NCBI GenBank assembly: GCA_016795465.1
Contig: JAEUHK010000031.1
Span: forward strand, 23,188-87,187
From: Verrucomicrobiaceae bacterium
GTDB taxonomy: Bacteria; Verrucomicrobiota; Verrucomicrobiia; Verrucomicrobiales; Verrucomicrobiaceae
Direction: 5' to 3'
Length of the DNA: 64,000 nt
A program made the translations under genes and the position numbers. The notes beneath the pieces are model-generated. The model did not search any database, was not told the origin of the DNA, and saw only the letters and a list, made by a program, of their open reading frames with translations. This document shows, in pieces, positions 7,669 to 16,706 of this stretch (its first letter is position 1; every line of letters starts with the position of its first letter).

Positions 7669-8448
7669 ATGACCTACAGCTACTCCGACCTCGCCAAGAT
7701 GATCGACCACAGTCTCCTGCATCCCACGATGACGGATGCGGAGCTCAAAGCCGGTTGCGAGCTCGCCGCGAAGTATCAGGTGGCCTCCGTTTGCATCAAA
7801 CCCTACGCCGTGAAGCAGGCCGTGGACTGGCTGCGCGGCTCCGGCGTGCTCGTCGGCTGCGTCATCGGCTTCCCGCATGGCAACAGCACCACCGAGTCGA
7901 AGCGCTACGAGACCGCACTCGCCTGCCAGGACGGCGCGAACGAGATCGACATGGTCATCAACATCGGCAAGGCGCTCTCCGGCGATTGGGAATACGTCGA
8001 AGCCGACGTGAAGGCCGTTTGCGACGAGGCGCATCAACATGGCGCGAAGGTGAAAGTGATCTTTGAGAACGATTACCTCACGAACGGCGGCGCAGGCCTC
8101 AGCAGCGATGATTTCAAACGCAAGCTCTGCGAGATCTGCGAACGCGCCGGAGCCGATTGGGTGAAGACGAGCACCGGCTACGGCTTCGTGAAGCAGCCCG
8201 ATGGCAGCTACAATTACAAAGGTGCCACCGAGCACGATCTCGCGCTCATGCGGGCCAGTTGCGGCCCCCAAGTGCAGGTGAAGGCCGCCGGTGGCGTGCG
8301 TGATCTCGATGGTCTCATCAAGGTGCGCGACCTCGGCGGCACCCGCTGCGGCGCGACGGCCACCGCGGCGATGATGGACGAGTTTCGCCGTCGCGAGGCT
8401 GCGGGAGAAGGCGGCTCCGCGGGGCAAATTGGCTCCGGCGGGTATTGA
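7669..8448 (+). CDS. deoC: Deoxyribose-phosphate aldolase
   Basis: Class I aldolase (DERA) that cleaves 2-deoxyribose 5-phosphate to glyceraldehyde 3-phosphate and acetaldehyde in deoxynucleoside breakdown; cytoplasmic. 259 residues from the ATG at 7669 (MTYSYSDLAKMIDHSLLHP). An in-frame ATG at 7654 is possible but adds residues outside the family. The family landmarks are present: IDHSLLHP at the start, VCIKPYAV, VIGFPHG, EIDMVINIG (active-site Asp), the Schiff-base lysine in DWVKTSTGYG, and the second lysine in QVKAAGGVRD. The length is usual. It follows the frameshifted sugar isomerase by about 20 bases and may share its transcript. Confidence 0.95.
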   Translation: MTYSYSDLAKMIDHSLLHPTMTDAELKAGCELAAKYQVASVCIKPYAVKQAVDWLRGSGVLVGCVIGFPHGNSTTESKRYETALACQDGANEIDMVINIGKALSGDWEYVEADVKAVCDEAHQHGAKVKVIFENDYLTNGGAGLSSDDFKRKLCEICERAGADWVKTSTGYGFVKQPDGSYNYKGATEHDLALMRASCGPQVQVKAAGGVRDLDGLIKVRDLGGTRCGATATAAMMDEFRRREAAGEGGSAGQIGSGGY

Positions 8449-8535
8449 GCGAATTGCCTTTTTATTGGCTGATTCTGCTCGCGCGATGTGTTGTGATCAA
8501 AAGGCGGTGGTTTCCATCGTTCTGATCACCCTCTC

Positions 8536-11499
8536 ATGACTCGTTCTGTTCTTCTTTTTGCCGCCGGCTTGTCCAGCGCCAGCGCCCTCGATTTCAATCG
8601 CGATGTGCGCCCGGTGCTCGCGCAGCAGTGCTTCACCTGCCACGGCATGGACGACCACGGGCGCAAAGGCAAGCTGCGCCTCGATTTGAGCGAATCCGCC
8701 TACGGCGCGGGCAAATCCGGCGAGATCGCCATCGTGCCCGGCAAGCCGGAGGCCAGCGAGGTCGTGAAACGCATCCTCTCCACCGACGAGGACGAGGTCA
8801 TGCCACCGCCACACACGAAGAAGGTGCTCTCCGACAAGGAGAAGAGCATCCTCAAGCAGTGGATCGCCGAAGGCGCGAAGTATGAGGCGCACTGGGCCTA
8901 CTCACCGCCACAGCCTTCGAAGGACCCGAAAGCCAGCATCGATCATTTCATTCGTGCGCGTCTCGAAAAAGAGGGCCTGAAGCCTTCTGCTGAAGCAGAT
9001 AGATACACGCTGGTGCGCCGCGTGTATCTCGATCTCACCGGCCTTCCGCCGACACCTGCGGAAGCGGATGCCTTTGTGAATGACAAATCGCCGGAGGCCT
9101 ACGAGAAGCTCGTCGATACCCTCCTCGCCTCCAAACAATACGGCGAACGCTGGGCCCGCCGCTGGCTCGATCTTGCACGCTACGCGGACACGAACGGCTT
9201 CGAGAAAGACCGCCCGCGTCAGATCTGGCCGTATCGCGATTGGGTGGTGAAGGCGCTCAATGACGACATGCCCTTCGATCAGTTCAGCATCAAGCAGCTC
9301 GCCGGAGACATGCTGCCGAATGCCACGCCGGAGGACATCATCGCGACCGGGTTTCATCGAAACACGATGCTGAACGAGGAGGGCGGCATCGATCCGAATG
9401 AATACCGCTTTTACGCCATGGTGGACCGCGTTGGCGTCACCGGCACGGCGTGGATGGGCCTCACGCTGAACTGCTGCCAGTGCCACACGCACAAATACGA
9501 TCCCATCCTGCACACCGATTACTACAGCGTCATGGCACTGCTCAACAACGCCGACGAACCGACCTACCACATCCCGACGCCCGACATCGAAAAGCAGCAA
9601 AAGGCCCACGCGGAGCGCATCGCGAAGCTGGAGGCCGATTTGCCGAAAAAGTTCCCCGGAGGCGAGGCGGCGATGCAGAGTCGTTTTGCCGGTTGGATCG
9701 AAGGTGAGTCAAAACGGGCCTCGAACTGGCAAATCATTCGCCCCACGGCCATGAAGACCACCATGCCGCATCTGGAGCAGCAGCCTGATGGCTTCATCCT
9801 CGGCAGCGGCGACATCTCGAAGAGCGATGTCTACGATTTGAGCTTCAAAGCGCCGATTAAAGGCGTCACCGCGATCAAACTCGAGGTCGCCAGCCATCCG
9901 AGCCTGCCGAACGACGGCCCGGGCCTCACCTACTACGAAGGCCCCATCGGCGGATTCTTCCTCAGCGAGCTCCAAGCCTTCCAAAACGGCCAGCGAGTGA
10001 AGATCACCAATGCCGAAGCCACCAACGAAGAAGAGGAAGACAAGATCAACGATGCCGCCGCCGCCGCGAAGCCGACGAAGAAAGCCGCACGCAAAGCCGC
10101 CGCGAAAAAGACCAACAACGCCATGGCCACGCTCGACGCCGAGATGAGCAGCGGCTGGCAGGTGCTCGGCGGTTACGGTCAAAGCCACGCCGCGGTGTTT
10201 CATTTTGAAAAACCTATCGATCTGACCAACGGCTTCGATTTGAAGATGCTTTTCGAGAAGCACTTCGCCTGCCCGCTCGGCCATTTCCGCCTCTCCGTGA
10301 CCACCAGCGATCATGCTGAGGCCACTGGGCATCCCTTTGAAGTGGAGAATGCCCTCGCCACCAACGATCAAACGAAGCGCGAGGCCTTGATGTGTGAATT
10401 CCTCGTCACCGCGCCGGAGATGAAGCAAGCGGCCGCGCCTTTGCTTGCTGCGCGTCGTCAGATGCCGCGTGGACAGGCCACGCTGGCGTTGAAGGAGCGT
10501 CCGGCGTCGAATCCGCGTCCGACGAATCGCTACCATCGCGGCGAATACCTCCAGCCCAAGGAAACCGTGCCGCCCGCCGTGCCCGCCTTCCTGCCTTCGC
10601 TGCCGAAAAACGCGCCCGCGAACCGACTCACTTTCGCCAAGTGGCTTTTCAGTCCGGAGAACCCGCTCACCGCCCGCGTGACGGTCAATCGTCAGTGGCA
10701 GGCCTTCTTCGGTCGCGGCCTCGTGAAGAGCTTGGAGGACTTCGGCTATCAAAGCGAGGCTCCAAGCCATCCCGAGTTGCTCGACTGGCTCGCCGTGGAG
10801 TTTGTGAAGCAAGGCTGGAGCCTCAAAAAGCTCCATAAGCTCATCGTGATGTCGCAGACCTACAAGCAGGCGAGCCGTAGAACGAGTTTTCCAACTCGTT
10901 CAGAAAACAGCGAGTTGGAAAACTCGCTCTACGTCATCGCTCCGCGCTTCCGCCTCGATGCCGAAATCATCCGCGATTCCGCGCTCAAAGCCGCCGGCGT
11001 GCTCTCGCTCAAAATGGGCGGCCCAGGCGTGTATCCGCCGCAACCAGCCAGCGTCACCACCGAGGGCACCTACGGCAAGGTCGAGTGGAAAACGAGCGAG
11101 GGCGAGGATCGCTGCCGCCGCAGCCTCTACACCTTCACGAAGCGCACGGCCCCCTTCGCCATGGCCACCACCTTCGACGCGCCCACCGGCGAGGCCTGCC
11201 TCGCGCGACGCGATGTCTCCAACAGCCCGCTGCAAGCCCTCACGCTGCTCAACGACCAGATGTTCATGGAAGCCGCGCAAGCCATGGCCAAAGCCGTCCT
11301 CGCCGAATCCCCCGACGACGACTCCCGCCTCACCAACACCTTCCGTCGCTGTCTCACCCGCCCACCCGCCGCCGATGAGCTGACCATGCTCAAAACCTTC
11401 CTTCAAAAGCAACGCGACCAAAAGCTCGACGGTGAAGCGCTGTGGACTTCGGTGTGCCGCGCGGTGTTGAATCTCGATGAGGCGATCACTCACCCATAA
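8536..11499 (+). CDS. PSCyt1/DUF1549/DUF1553 (Planctomycete-type cytochrome) protein
   Basis: 987 residues in the order typical of the family. First comes a short signal peptide. Then a cytochrome-c-like PSCyt1 domain follows with the haem motif CFTCH near residue 33. The DUF1549 (PSCyt2) domain covers about residues 135-350 (LTGLPPTPAEADAFV, RWARRWLDLARYADTNG). A carbohydrate-module-like middle follows, and DUF1553 (PSD1) lies after about residue 690 (NPLTARVTVNRQWQAFFGRGLVKS). Such proteins are abundant in Planctomycetes and Verrucomicrobia, are exported, and are paired with DUF1501 proteins; a role in polysaccharide use is suspected, not proven. Two oddities: an Ala/Lys-rich insert near residues 510-530, and a near-perfect hairpin inside the coding sequence at 10876-10933. 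Confidence 0.93.
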   Translation: MTRSVLLFAAGLSSASALDFNRDVRPVLAQQCFTCHGMDDHGRKGKLRLDLSESAYGAGKSGEIAIVPGKPEASEVVKRILSTDEDEVMPPPHTKKVLSDKEKSILKQWIAEGAKYEAHWAYSPPQPSKDPKASIDHFIRARLEKEGLKPSAEADRYTLVRRVYLDLTGLPPTPAEADAFVNDKSPEAYEKLVDTLLASKQYGERWARRWLDLARYADTNGFEKDRPRQIWPYRDWVVKALNDDMPFDQFSIKQLAGDMLPNATPEDIIATGFHRNTMLNEEGGIDPNEYRFYAMVDRVGVTGTAWMGLTLNCCQCHTHKYDPILHTDYYSVMALLNNADEPTYHIPTPDIEKQQKAHAERIAKLEADLPKKFPGGEAAMQSRFAGWIEGESKRASNWQIIRPTAMKTTMPHLEQQPDGFILGSGDISKSDVYDLSFKAPIKGVTAIKLEVASHPSLPNDGPGLTYYEGPIGGFFLSELQAFQNGQRVKITNAEATNEEEEDKINDAAAAAKPTKKAARKAAAKKTNNAMATLDAEMSSGWQVLGGYGQSHAAVFHFEKPIDLTNGFDLKMLFEKHFACPLGHFRLSVTTSDHAEATGHPFEVENALATNDQTKREALMCEFLVTAPEMKQAAAPLLAARRQMPRGQATLALKERPASNPRPTNRYHRGEYLQPKETVPPAVPAFLPSLPKNAPANRLTFAKWLFSPENPLTARVTVNRQWQAFFGRGLVKSLEDFGYQSEAPSHPELLDWLAVEFVKQGWSLKKLHKLIVMSQTYKQASRRTSFPTRSENSELENSLYVIAPRFRLDAEIIRDSALKAAGVLSLKMGGPGVYPPQPASVTTEGTYGKVEWKTSEGEDRCRRSLYTFTKRTAPFAMATTFDAPTGEACLARRDVSNSPLQALTLLNDQMFMEAAQAMAKAVLAESPDDDSRLTNTFRRCLTRPPAADELTMLKTFLQKQRDQKLDGEALWTSVCRAVLNLDEAITHP
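10876..10933. repeat. REP-like hairpin embedded in frame in the DUF1553 gene
   Basis: Two 23-base arms (10876-10898 and 10911-10933) are reverse complements with one mismatch, around a 12-base loop. The core is CGAGTTTTCCAACTCG on one side and CGAGTTGGAAAACTCG on the other. It keeps the frame and encodes a polar segment (RRTSFPTRSENSELENSLYV) at about residues 782-801 of the DUF1553 protein. Such a symmetric element inside a conserved domain looks like an insertion of a mobile palindrome. Confidence 0.8.
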
Positions 11500-11504
11500 C
11501 CTCT

Positions 11505-12593
11505 ATGCCCATGGCTAAACGTGCCACATCTTCCAAAGACAAATCAAAAGCCAAGCAGCGAAAGCTTGAGCAGACTGACTCGGTCGAAAATACGACACGT
11601 CAGCGATTCTTTGACGATGTGAAGAGCATTCTTCGTCAGGCGCGGCAGAAGGCCTATGCGGCGGTGAATTTCCTCATGGTGGAAGCTTATTGGAAGATCG
11701 GCCAGCGCATCGTGGAGGAGGAGCAGGGAGGCAGTCGACGTGCAAAGTATGGCAGTGATCTGATCCGCGATCTTGCTCGACAACTTGGAGATGAGTTTGG
11801 CAGCGGGTTATCCGTGGCAAACCTCAAGAATTTTCGTCAGTTTTACCTCACTTATCCCGGTCTTGGAAAAAGCTACGCACTGCGTAGCGAATTGACTTGG
11901 ACGCACTACCGACTGGTAATGCGAGTCGAAAGCGAGGACGCCAGAAACTACTACATCCAGGAGGCTGCGGATCATTCATGGAGCAGTCGTGAACTTGAGC
12001 GGCAGATCGCCTCGTTGAGCTACGAGCGCTTGTTGATGGCTCCGAAAGCAAAGAAATCCAAAGAGCCAACAGTGCCGTCCGCTCCGCAGGAGTTGATCAA
12101 AGATCCCTATGTCATGGAATTTCTCGGGTTGCCCGAGAATGGTGGACGTGATGAGCGCGGGTTGGAGCAGGCCATCGTTGACAGGCTGCGCGACTTCCTG
12201 ATGGAGATGGGACGCGGCTTCTCATTCGTGGCCCGCCAGATGAGAGTTAGCACTGAGACCGGACACTTTCACATCGATCTCGTCTTCTACAATTACCTGC
12301 TGAAGTGCTTCGTCCTGATCGATCTCAAGACACGAAAGCTCAAGCATGAGGACATCGGGCAGATGGACATGTATGTCCGCATGTTTGACGACCTGAAACG
12401 CGGCCCGGACGATAACCCGACGCTCGGAATCATTCTCTGCACAGACAAGGACGACACCATCGTGCGCTACTCAGTGCTGAGCGAAAGTCGGCGGCTCTTT
12501 GCCTCCAAATACCGGCTGGTGCTGCCAAGTGAGGAGGAGTTGCGAGCCGAACTGGAGCGCCGCCACATTTTCACTCTTCCAGAGAAACGCTAA
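11505..12593 (+). CDS. YhcG/DUF1016 family PDDEXK nuclease
   Basis: 362 residues. The N-terminal helical YhcG domain is seen at about residues 28-170 (YAAVNFLMVEAYWKIGQRIVEEEQ, GSGLSVANLKNFRQFY, LTWTHYRLVMRV). The C-terminal PD-(D/E)XK nuclease-like domain lies at about 195-340 (PYVMEFLGLPE, then HFHIDLVFYNYLLKCFVLIDLK with the catalytic Asp and the D-x-K). Members are DNA-repair or defence-linked nucleases of uncertain substrate, often found near restriction systems. Here it stands alone between the DUF1553 and DUF1501 genes, which are normally adjacent. A Lys-rich N-terminal tail of about 25 residues precedes the fold. A second ATG at 11511 is equally possible as start. Confidence 0.9.
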   Translation: MPMAKRATSSKDKSKAKQRKLEQTDSVENTTRQRFFDDVKSILRQARQKAYAAVNFLMVEAYWKIGQRIVEEEQGGSRRAKYGSDLIRDLARQLGDEFGSGLSVANLKNFRQFYLTYPGLGKSYALRSELTWTHYRLVMRVESEDARNYYIQEAADHSWSSRELERQIASLSYERLLMAPKAKKSKEPTVPSAPQELIKDPYVMEFLGLPENGGRDERGLEQAIVDRLRDFLMEMGRGFSFVARQMRVSTETGHFHIDLVFYNYLLKCFVLIDLKTRKLKHEDIGQMDMYVRMFDDLKRGPDDNPTLGIILCTDKDDTIVRYSVLSESRRLFASKYRLVLPSEEELRAELERRHIFTLPEKR

Positions 12594-12608
12594 CCTGCTC
12601 TTCCCCTC

Positions 12609-14021
12609 ATGAACACTCCCAACATCACCCGCAGACACTTCTTCCAGGATTGTGCCGTCGGCACGGGCAAGATCGCGCTGGCTTCGTTGCTGGCGGAATC
12701 GGCTTATGGAGCGGCGAAGAGCCCGAATGTGGCCGCGTCGTCGCATTTTCAGCCGAAGGCGAAGGCCGTGATTCACATGTTCATGGCCGGTGCACCGTCG
12801 CAGCTTGAGATGTTCGATCACAAGCCGATGCTGACGAAGTATGAAGGCAAGCCGCTGCCGCCTTCGGTGATCGGCGGACAGCGTTATGCCTTCATCCGGC
12901 CTGACGCCGCCGTTTTGGGGCCGCGCTTTAAGTTCGCGAAGCATGGGCAGTGCGGCGCGGAGCTTTCCGAGGTGCTGCCGCATCTGGCGACCATCGTGGA
13001 CGACATCGCCATCGTGAAATCCTGCCGCACGACGCAGTTCAACCACGCCCCGGCGCAGATTTACATGAACACGGGCTTCTCGCAGCCCGGACGGCCGAGC
13101 ATGGGCTCGTGGATCACTTACGGCCTCGGCGCGGAGACGCGGGATCTGCCGAGCTTTGTCGTGATGAGCACCGGCAGCGGCATCAGCGGCGGCGCGGCGT
13201 GCTGGAGCAGCGGTTTCCTGCCGAGCGTGTATTCCGGCACGCGCTTCCGCAACACGGGCGATCCCATTTTGAATGTGAGCACGCCGGAAGGTATTGCCCC
13301 CGGCACGCAAAAGGACACCATCGAGCTCATCAACGCGCTCAATCATCGCCGCCTAAAGCTCGATGGCGATGGCGAGACGGCCACGCGCATCGCGAACTAC
13401 GAGATGGCCTACCGCCTGCAAACCTCCGCGCCGGAGCTGATGGACCTGACGAAGGAAGACGAGGCCACGCTGAAAATGTATGGCTGTGATCCGAAGGTGC
13501 CATCCTTTGCCCGTGCCTGCCTGCTCGCGCGGCGCATGGTCGAGCGCGGCGTGCGTTTCATCAACATCTACAACGAAGGCTGGGACGCGCACAGCAACGT
13601 CGAGGGCAACGTGCGCAACAACTGCAAGAACACCGACCAGGCCAGCGCCGCGCTCGTGAAGGACCTTAAGCAGCGCGGCCTGCTCGACAGCACGCTTGTG
13701 GTCTGGGGTGGTGAATTTGGCCGCACGCCAATGGTCGAGGCCAGTGTATCGCTCGGCCGCAGCATGGGCCGCGATCATCATCCGCAGGCCTTCACCATGT
13801 GGATGGCCGGCGGCGGCATCAAAGGCGGCGTCACGATGGGCGCGACGGACGAAATGGGCTTCAACATCATCGAAGACGAAGTCCACGTGGCCGACATCCA
13901 CGCCACGATCCTGCATCAACTCGGCATGGATCACGAAAGGCTGTCCTTCCGTGCCGCTGGCCTCGACTTCAAACTCACCGGCGTGGAGCCGTGCAAGGTG
14001 ATCAAGCAGATCCTGGCGTAG
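12609..14021 (+). CDS. DUF1501 family protein, TAT-exported
   Basis: 470 residues with a twin-arginine leader (ITRRHFFQDCAVGTGKIALASLLAESAYG) and the sulfatase-like fold of DUF1501. Landmarks are IHMFMAGAPSQLEMFDHKP, GAETRDLPSFVVMS, GWDAHSNVEGN, LVVWGGEFGRTPM and GRDHHPQAFTMW, which carry likely metal-binding Asp/His residues. The family is secreted and genetically paired with DUF1549/DUF1553 proteins in this phylum; the enzymatic activity is unproven. It begins 15 bases after the YhcG nuclease gene. The spacing suggests one transcript from 8536 to 14021. Confidence 0.93.
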   Translation: MNTPNITRRHFFQDCAVGTGKIALASLLAESAYGAAKSPNVAASSHFQPKAKAVIHMFMAGAPSQLEMFDHKPMLTKYEGKPLPPSVIGGQRYAFIRPDAAVLGPRFKFAKHGQCGAELSEVLPHLATIVDDIAIVKSCRTTQFNHAPAQIYMNTGFSQPGRPSMGSWITYGLGAETRDLPSFVVMSTGSGISGGAACWSSGFLPSVYSGTRFRNTGDPILNVSTPEGIAPGTQKDTIELINALNHRRLKLDGDGETATRIANYEMAYRLQTSAPELMDLTKEDEATLKMYGCDPKVPSFARACLLARRMVERGVRFINIYNEGWDAHSNVEGNVRNNCKNTDQASAALVKDLKQRGLLDSTLVVWGGEFGRTPMVEASVSLGRSMGRDHHPQAFTMWMAGGGIKGGVTMGATDEMGFNIIEDEVHVADIHATILHQLGMDHERLSFRAAGLDFKLTGVEPCKVIKQILA

Positions 14022-14031
14022 CAAGGTTTTA

Positions 14032-14048
14032 TTTGACCATTGGTCAAA
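14032..14048. promoter_or_regulatory. TetR operator, site 1
   Basis: TTTGACCA-T-TGGTCAAA, a 17-base perfect palindrome around one central base. It lies 20 bases before the start of the TetR gene. The same sequence core recurs at 14835-14849, before the transporter genes the regulator sits next to. This is inferred to be the binding site for autoregulation. Confidence 0.8.
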
Positions 14049-14067
14049 AATGGGCAGAAGTCCGCCC

Positions 14068-14808
14068 ATGCCTTCCCAAACGTCTTCTCTCAGCCGCAAG
14101 GAGCGCGAGTTCATCGCGCGGGAGGAGCTGATTTTAAAGCATGCACGGCGGTTGCTGCTGGAGAAGGGCTTTCAGGCCTGGAACATGGAGCAGCTCGCGG
14201 AGGCGGTGGAGTATTCGAAGGGCACGCTGTATCAGCATTTCAGCTCGAAAGAGGATCTCGTGCTCGGCGTGGCCACGCAGTCGCTGAGGCAGCGGGCGGA
14301 TCTTTTTGAGCAGGCGGCCACGTTTCAGGGGCGGACGCGGGAGCGCTGCCGGGCGATCGGTTTTGCCTGCTGCGAGTTTGCGATGGCGCATCCGGATTAT
14401 TTCCACACGGACATGCTGCTGAAGTCGTCTTCCTTCGTGGAAAAGGCCAGTCAGGAGCGTCGGGAAGCTCATGCGTTCGAGGGCATGCGCTGCTGGCGGG
14501 CGATCAATACCATCATCATCGAGGCGATGGCGCTCGGCGAGTTGCCCAAGGATCGCGTGACGGCCGAGCAGGCCACCTTTGCGCTGGTTTCGGTGACCGT
14601 GGGCAGCCACATCATGAGCCAGGAGCCGAATTTGAAGGTCTTCGCCGGCATCAAGGATCAGATGCAGGCCGTGCGGCTGAACCAGGACCTGATCTGCGAC
14701 GGCCTGGGCTGGAAGCCGCTGCTGCACGAGCACGACTACCGCGCCACGGACCAGCGCATCCTGAAACAAATCTTCCCCAGCGCCTCGAAGTGGCTCAAGG
14801 CCGCCTGA
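14068..14808 (+). CDS. TetR family repressor
   Basis: 246 residues from the ATG at 14068; an in-frame ATG at 14050 lies very close to the operator and is less likely. The N-terminal HTH is clear at about residues 18-66: ELILKHARRLLLEKGFQAWNMEQLAEAVEYSKGTLYQHFSSKEDLVLGV, with the recognition helix SKGTLYQHF. The remainder is an all-helical ligand-binding domain. It lies directly before the efflux operon and between two identical palindromes, so it most likely represses both itself and the transporter genes until a toxic ligand binds. Confidence 0.92.
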   Translation: MPSQTSSLSRKEREFIAREELILKHARRLLLEKGFQAWNMEQLAEAVEYSKGTLYQHFSSKEDLVLGVATQSLRQRADLFEQAATFQGRTRERCRAIGFACCEFAMAHPDYFHTDMLLKSSSFVEKASQERREAHAFEGMRCWRAINTIIIEAMALGELPKDRVTAEQATFALVSVTVGSHIMSQEPNLKVFAGIKDQMQAVRLNQDLICDGLGWKPLLHEHDYRATDQRILKQIFPSASKWLKAA

Positions 14809-14834
14809 CGCCTGCCTCTTTTTTTGTCCCATCA

Positions 14835-14849
14835 TTGACCATTGGTCAA
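14835..14849. promoter_or_regulatory. TetR operator, site 2
   Basis: TTGACCA-T-TGGTCAA, the same palindrome as at 14032-14048 shortened by one base per arm. It lies 16 bases before the ATG of the permease gene, so a bound repressor would cover the start of the efflux operon. Confidence 0.8.
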
Positions 14850-14865
14850 ACAACGACCTTCATTC

Positions 14866-16002
14866 ATGAACTTCATCGCCCTCCGCATGCTCATGGCCGA
14901 CAAGGCGAAGTACTTCGGCCTCGTGTTCGCCTTCGCCTTCTCGACCTTTTTGCTGCAAAACCAGATCAGCATCTTCTGCGGCATCATGAAGCGCACCGGC
15001 AGCCAGGTGCGTGATGTGACGGATGCGGAGATCTGGGTGATGGACCCACACACGGAATACTTCGAGCAAACGAAGGCGCTGAAGGACACGGACCTCTTCC
15101 GTGTGCGTGGCGTGGAGGACGTGGACTACGCGGTGCGGCTCTTCAAAGGCAATCCCACCGCGAAAACGGCCGCCGGGAAGTTCGCGTCCACCTTCACGCT
15201 CGGCCTCGACGATGCCACGCTGGTCGGCGCACCGCGAAAGATGCTGCTCGGTAGCTGGGAGCAGCTTCGCGAGGCGAACAGCATCGTCATCGACCGGGCC
15301 GGCTATGACCTGCTCTATCCCGGCGAGCCGCTGGAGCTCGGTCGCGTGCTGGAGCTGAACGATCACAAGGCCCGCATCGTGGGTATCTCCGATGCCGCCG
15401 CGCCGTTTGTGAGCTTTCCCGTCATTCACGCGAGGTACAGCGAGGCGATCCAGTTTCAGGGCCGTGAGCGAAAAATGCTCAGCTATGTGCTCGTGAGGCC
15501 GAGGGCCGGTGTCGATGCCGTGGCGCTCGCGAGGCGGATCGAGAGCGAAACGGGTTTGAAGGCCCGCACGACGGCGGAGTTCGCGTGGGACTGTGTGGTT
15601 TACTATTTAAAGAACACGGGCATCCCGGTGAATTTCGGCATCACCATCGCCGTGGCCTTGATCGTGGGTCTCGCGGTGAGCGGGCAGACGTTTTACATGT
15701 TCACCGTCGAGAATCTGCGGCAGTTCGGCGCACTGAAAGCCATCGGCGTCACGAACACGCGCTTGGTCGGCATGGTGCTGCTGCAGGCGCTCGTGGGTGG
15801 CGCGGTGGGCTATGCCATCGGCACCGGCATGGCGGGCGTCTTTTTCGAGGCCACGCTGAACAAGCTCGCCACACGCGGCATCGTGCTGATGTGGGAGTCC
15901 GTGGTCGGTGTGGCCGTGCTCATGGCGCTCGTGGCCGCGGCAGTGAGCCTGCTGAGCGTGCGCAAGGTGCTGGTGCTGGAACCCGCGAGTGTTTTCCGAT
16001 GA
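14866..16002 (+). CDS. ABC transporter permease, DevC/FtsX family
   Basis: 378 residues. The ATG at 14866 is chosen; an upstream TTG start would lie within the operator. One membrane segment lies near the N-terminus (YFGLVFAFAFSTFLL), followed by a large extracytoplasmic domain and three C-terminal membrane segments (GITIAVALIVGLAVSGQTFY, VLLQALVGGAVGYAIGTGMAG, SVVGVAVLMALVAAAVSLLS). This is the FtsX/MacB-type layout, closest to DevC. It forms the membrane part of a tripartite exporter with the following three genes. Its TGA overlaps the next ATG by four bases. Confidence 0.9.
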   Translation: MNFIALRMLMADKAKYFGLVFAFAFSTFLLQNQISIFCGIMKRTGSQVRDVTDAEIWVMDPHTEYFEQTKALKDTDLFRVRGVEDVDYAVRLFKGNPTAKTAAGKFASTFTLGLDDATLVGAPRKMLLGSWEQLREANSIVIDRAGYDLLYPGEPLELGRVLELNDHKARIVGISDAAAPFVSFPVIHARYSEAIQFQGRERKMLSYVLVRPRAGVDAVALARRIESETGLKARTTAEFAWDCVVYYLKNTGIPVNFGITIAVALIVGLAVSGQTFYMFTVENLRQFGALKAIGVTNTRLVGMVLLQALVGGAVGYAIGTGMAGVFFEATLNKLATRGIVLMWESVVGVAVLMALVAAAVSLLSVRKVLVLEPASVFR

Positions 16003-16706
16003 TCATGAAGACGAACGAATCCCATGCCGTGACCTGCCGCGCCGTGCGAAAGCACTTTGGCGAGGGCGAAAACCGCGCCGAGGTGCTGCGCGGGGTCGAT
16101 TTCCATGCCCGCCTCGGCGAGATGACCTTCCTCGTCGGTCCGAGTGGTTGCGGTAAAACCACGCTCATCTCCGTCATCGCTGGCTTGCTGGAGCCGAGCA
16201 CGGGCGAAGTCGATGTGCTGGGTCGTGCGCATGGTTCGCTGCGTGGCAAAGACCGCGTCGAGTTCCGCCGTCGCGAGCTGGGTTTTGTGTTTCAGCAATA
16301 CAACCTGCTGCCCTCGCTCACGGCCGCGGAGAATGCCGCGGTGCCGTTGATCGCCGATGGCGTGAAGCGGAGTGACGCGGTGAAACGAGCGAGCGCTTTG
16401 CTGGATCGTCTCGGCATCGGCGCGAAGGCGCCCTCGTATCCGCGCTTCCTCTCCGGCGGCCAGCAACAGCGCGTGGCTTTGGCCCGGGCGCTCGTGCATG
16501 AACCGCGACTCGTCATCTGCGACGAACCCACCGCCGCGCTCGATCACGAGACGGGCGAGTCCGTCATGCAACTGCTCTCCAGCGCGGCCGTGGCACCGCA
16601 GCGTGCCGTGCTCGTCGTCACGCATGACAACCGCGTCTTCCACCACGCCCACCGCATCGCCCACATGAATGACGGCATCATCACCCAAATCACCTCACCC
16701 TCATGA
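15999..16706 (+). CDS. ABC transporter ATP-binding protein, DevA-like
   Basis: 235 residues starting in the ATGA overlap with the permease gene; ATG at 16005 is an alternative. Walker A (GPSGCGKTT), the signature LSGGQQQRVALARAL and Walker B (RLVICDEPTAALD) are all intact, followed by the switch His (VVTHDNR). It belongs to the MacB/LolD/DevA class of ATPases that drive tripartite exporters. The same frame is open far upstream, but that part is a shadow of the permease gene. The stop overlaps the next start by four bases. Confidence 0.95.
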   Translation: MIMKTNESHAVTCRAVRKHFGEGENRAEVLRGVDFHARLGEMTFLVGPSGCGKTTLISVIAGLLEPSTGEVDVLGRAHGSLRGKDRVEFRRRELGFVFQQYNLLPSLTAAENAAVPLIADGVKRSDAVKRASALLDRLGIGAKAPSYPRFLSGGQQQRVALARALVHEPRLVICDEPTAALDHETGESVMQLLSSAAVAPQRAVLVVTHDNRVFHHAHRIAHMNDGIITQITSPS

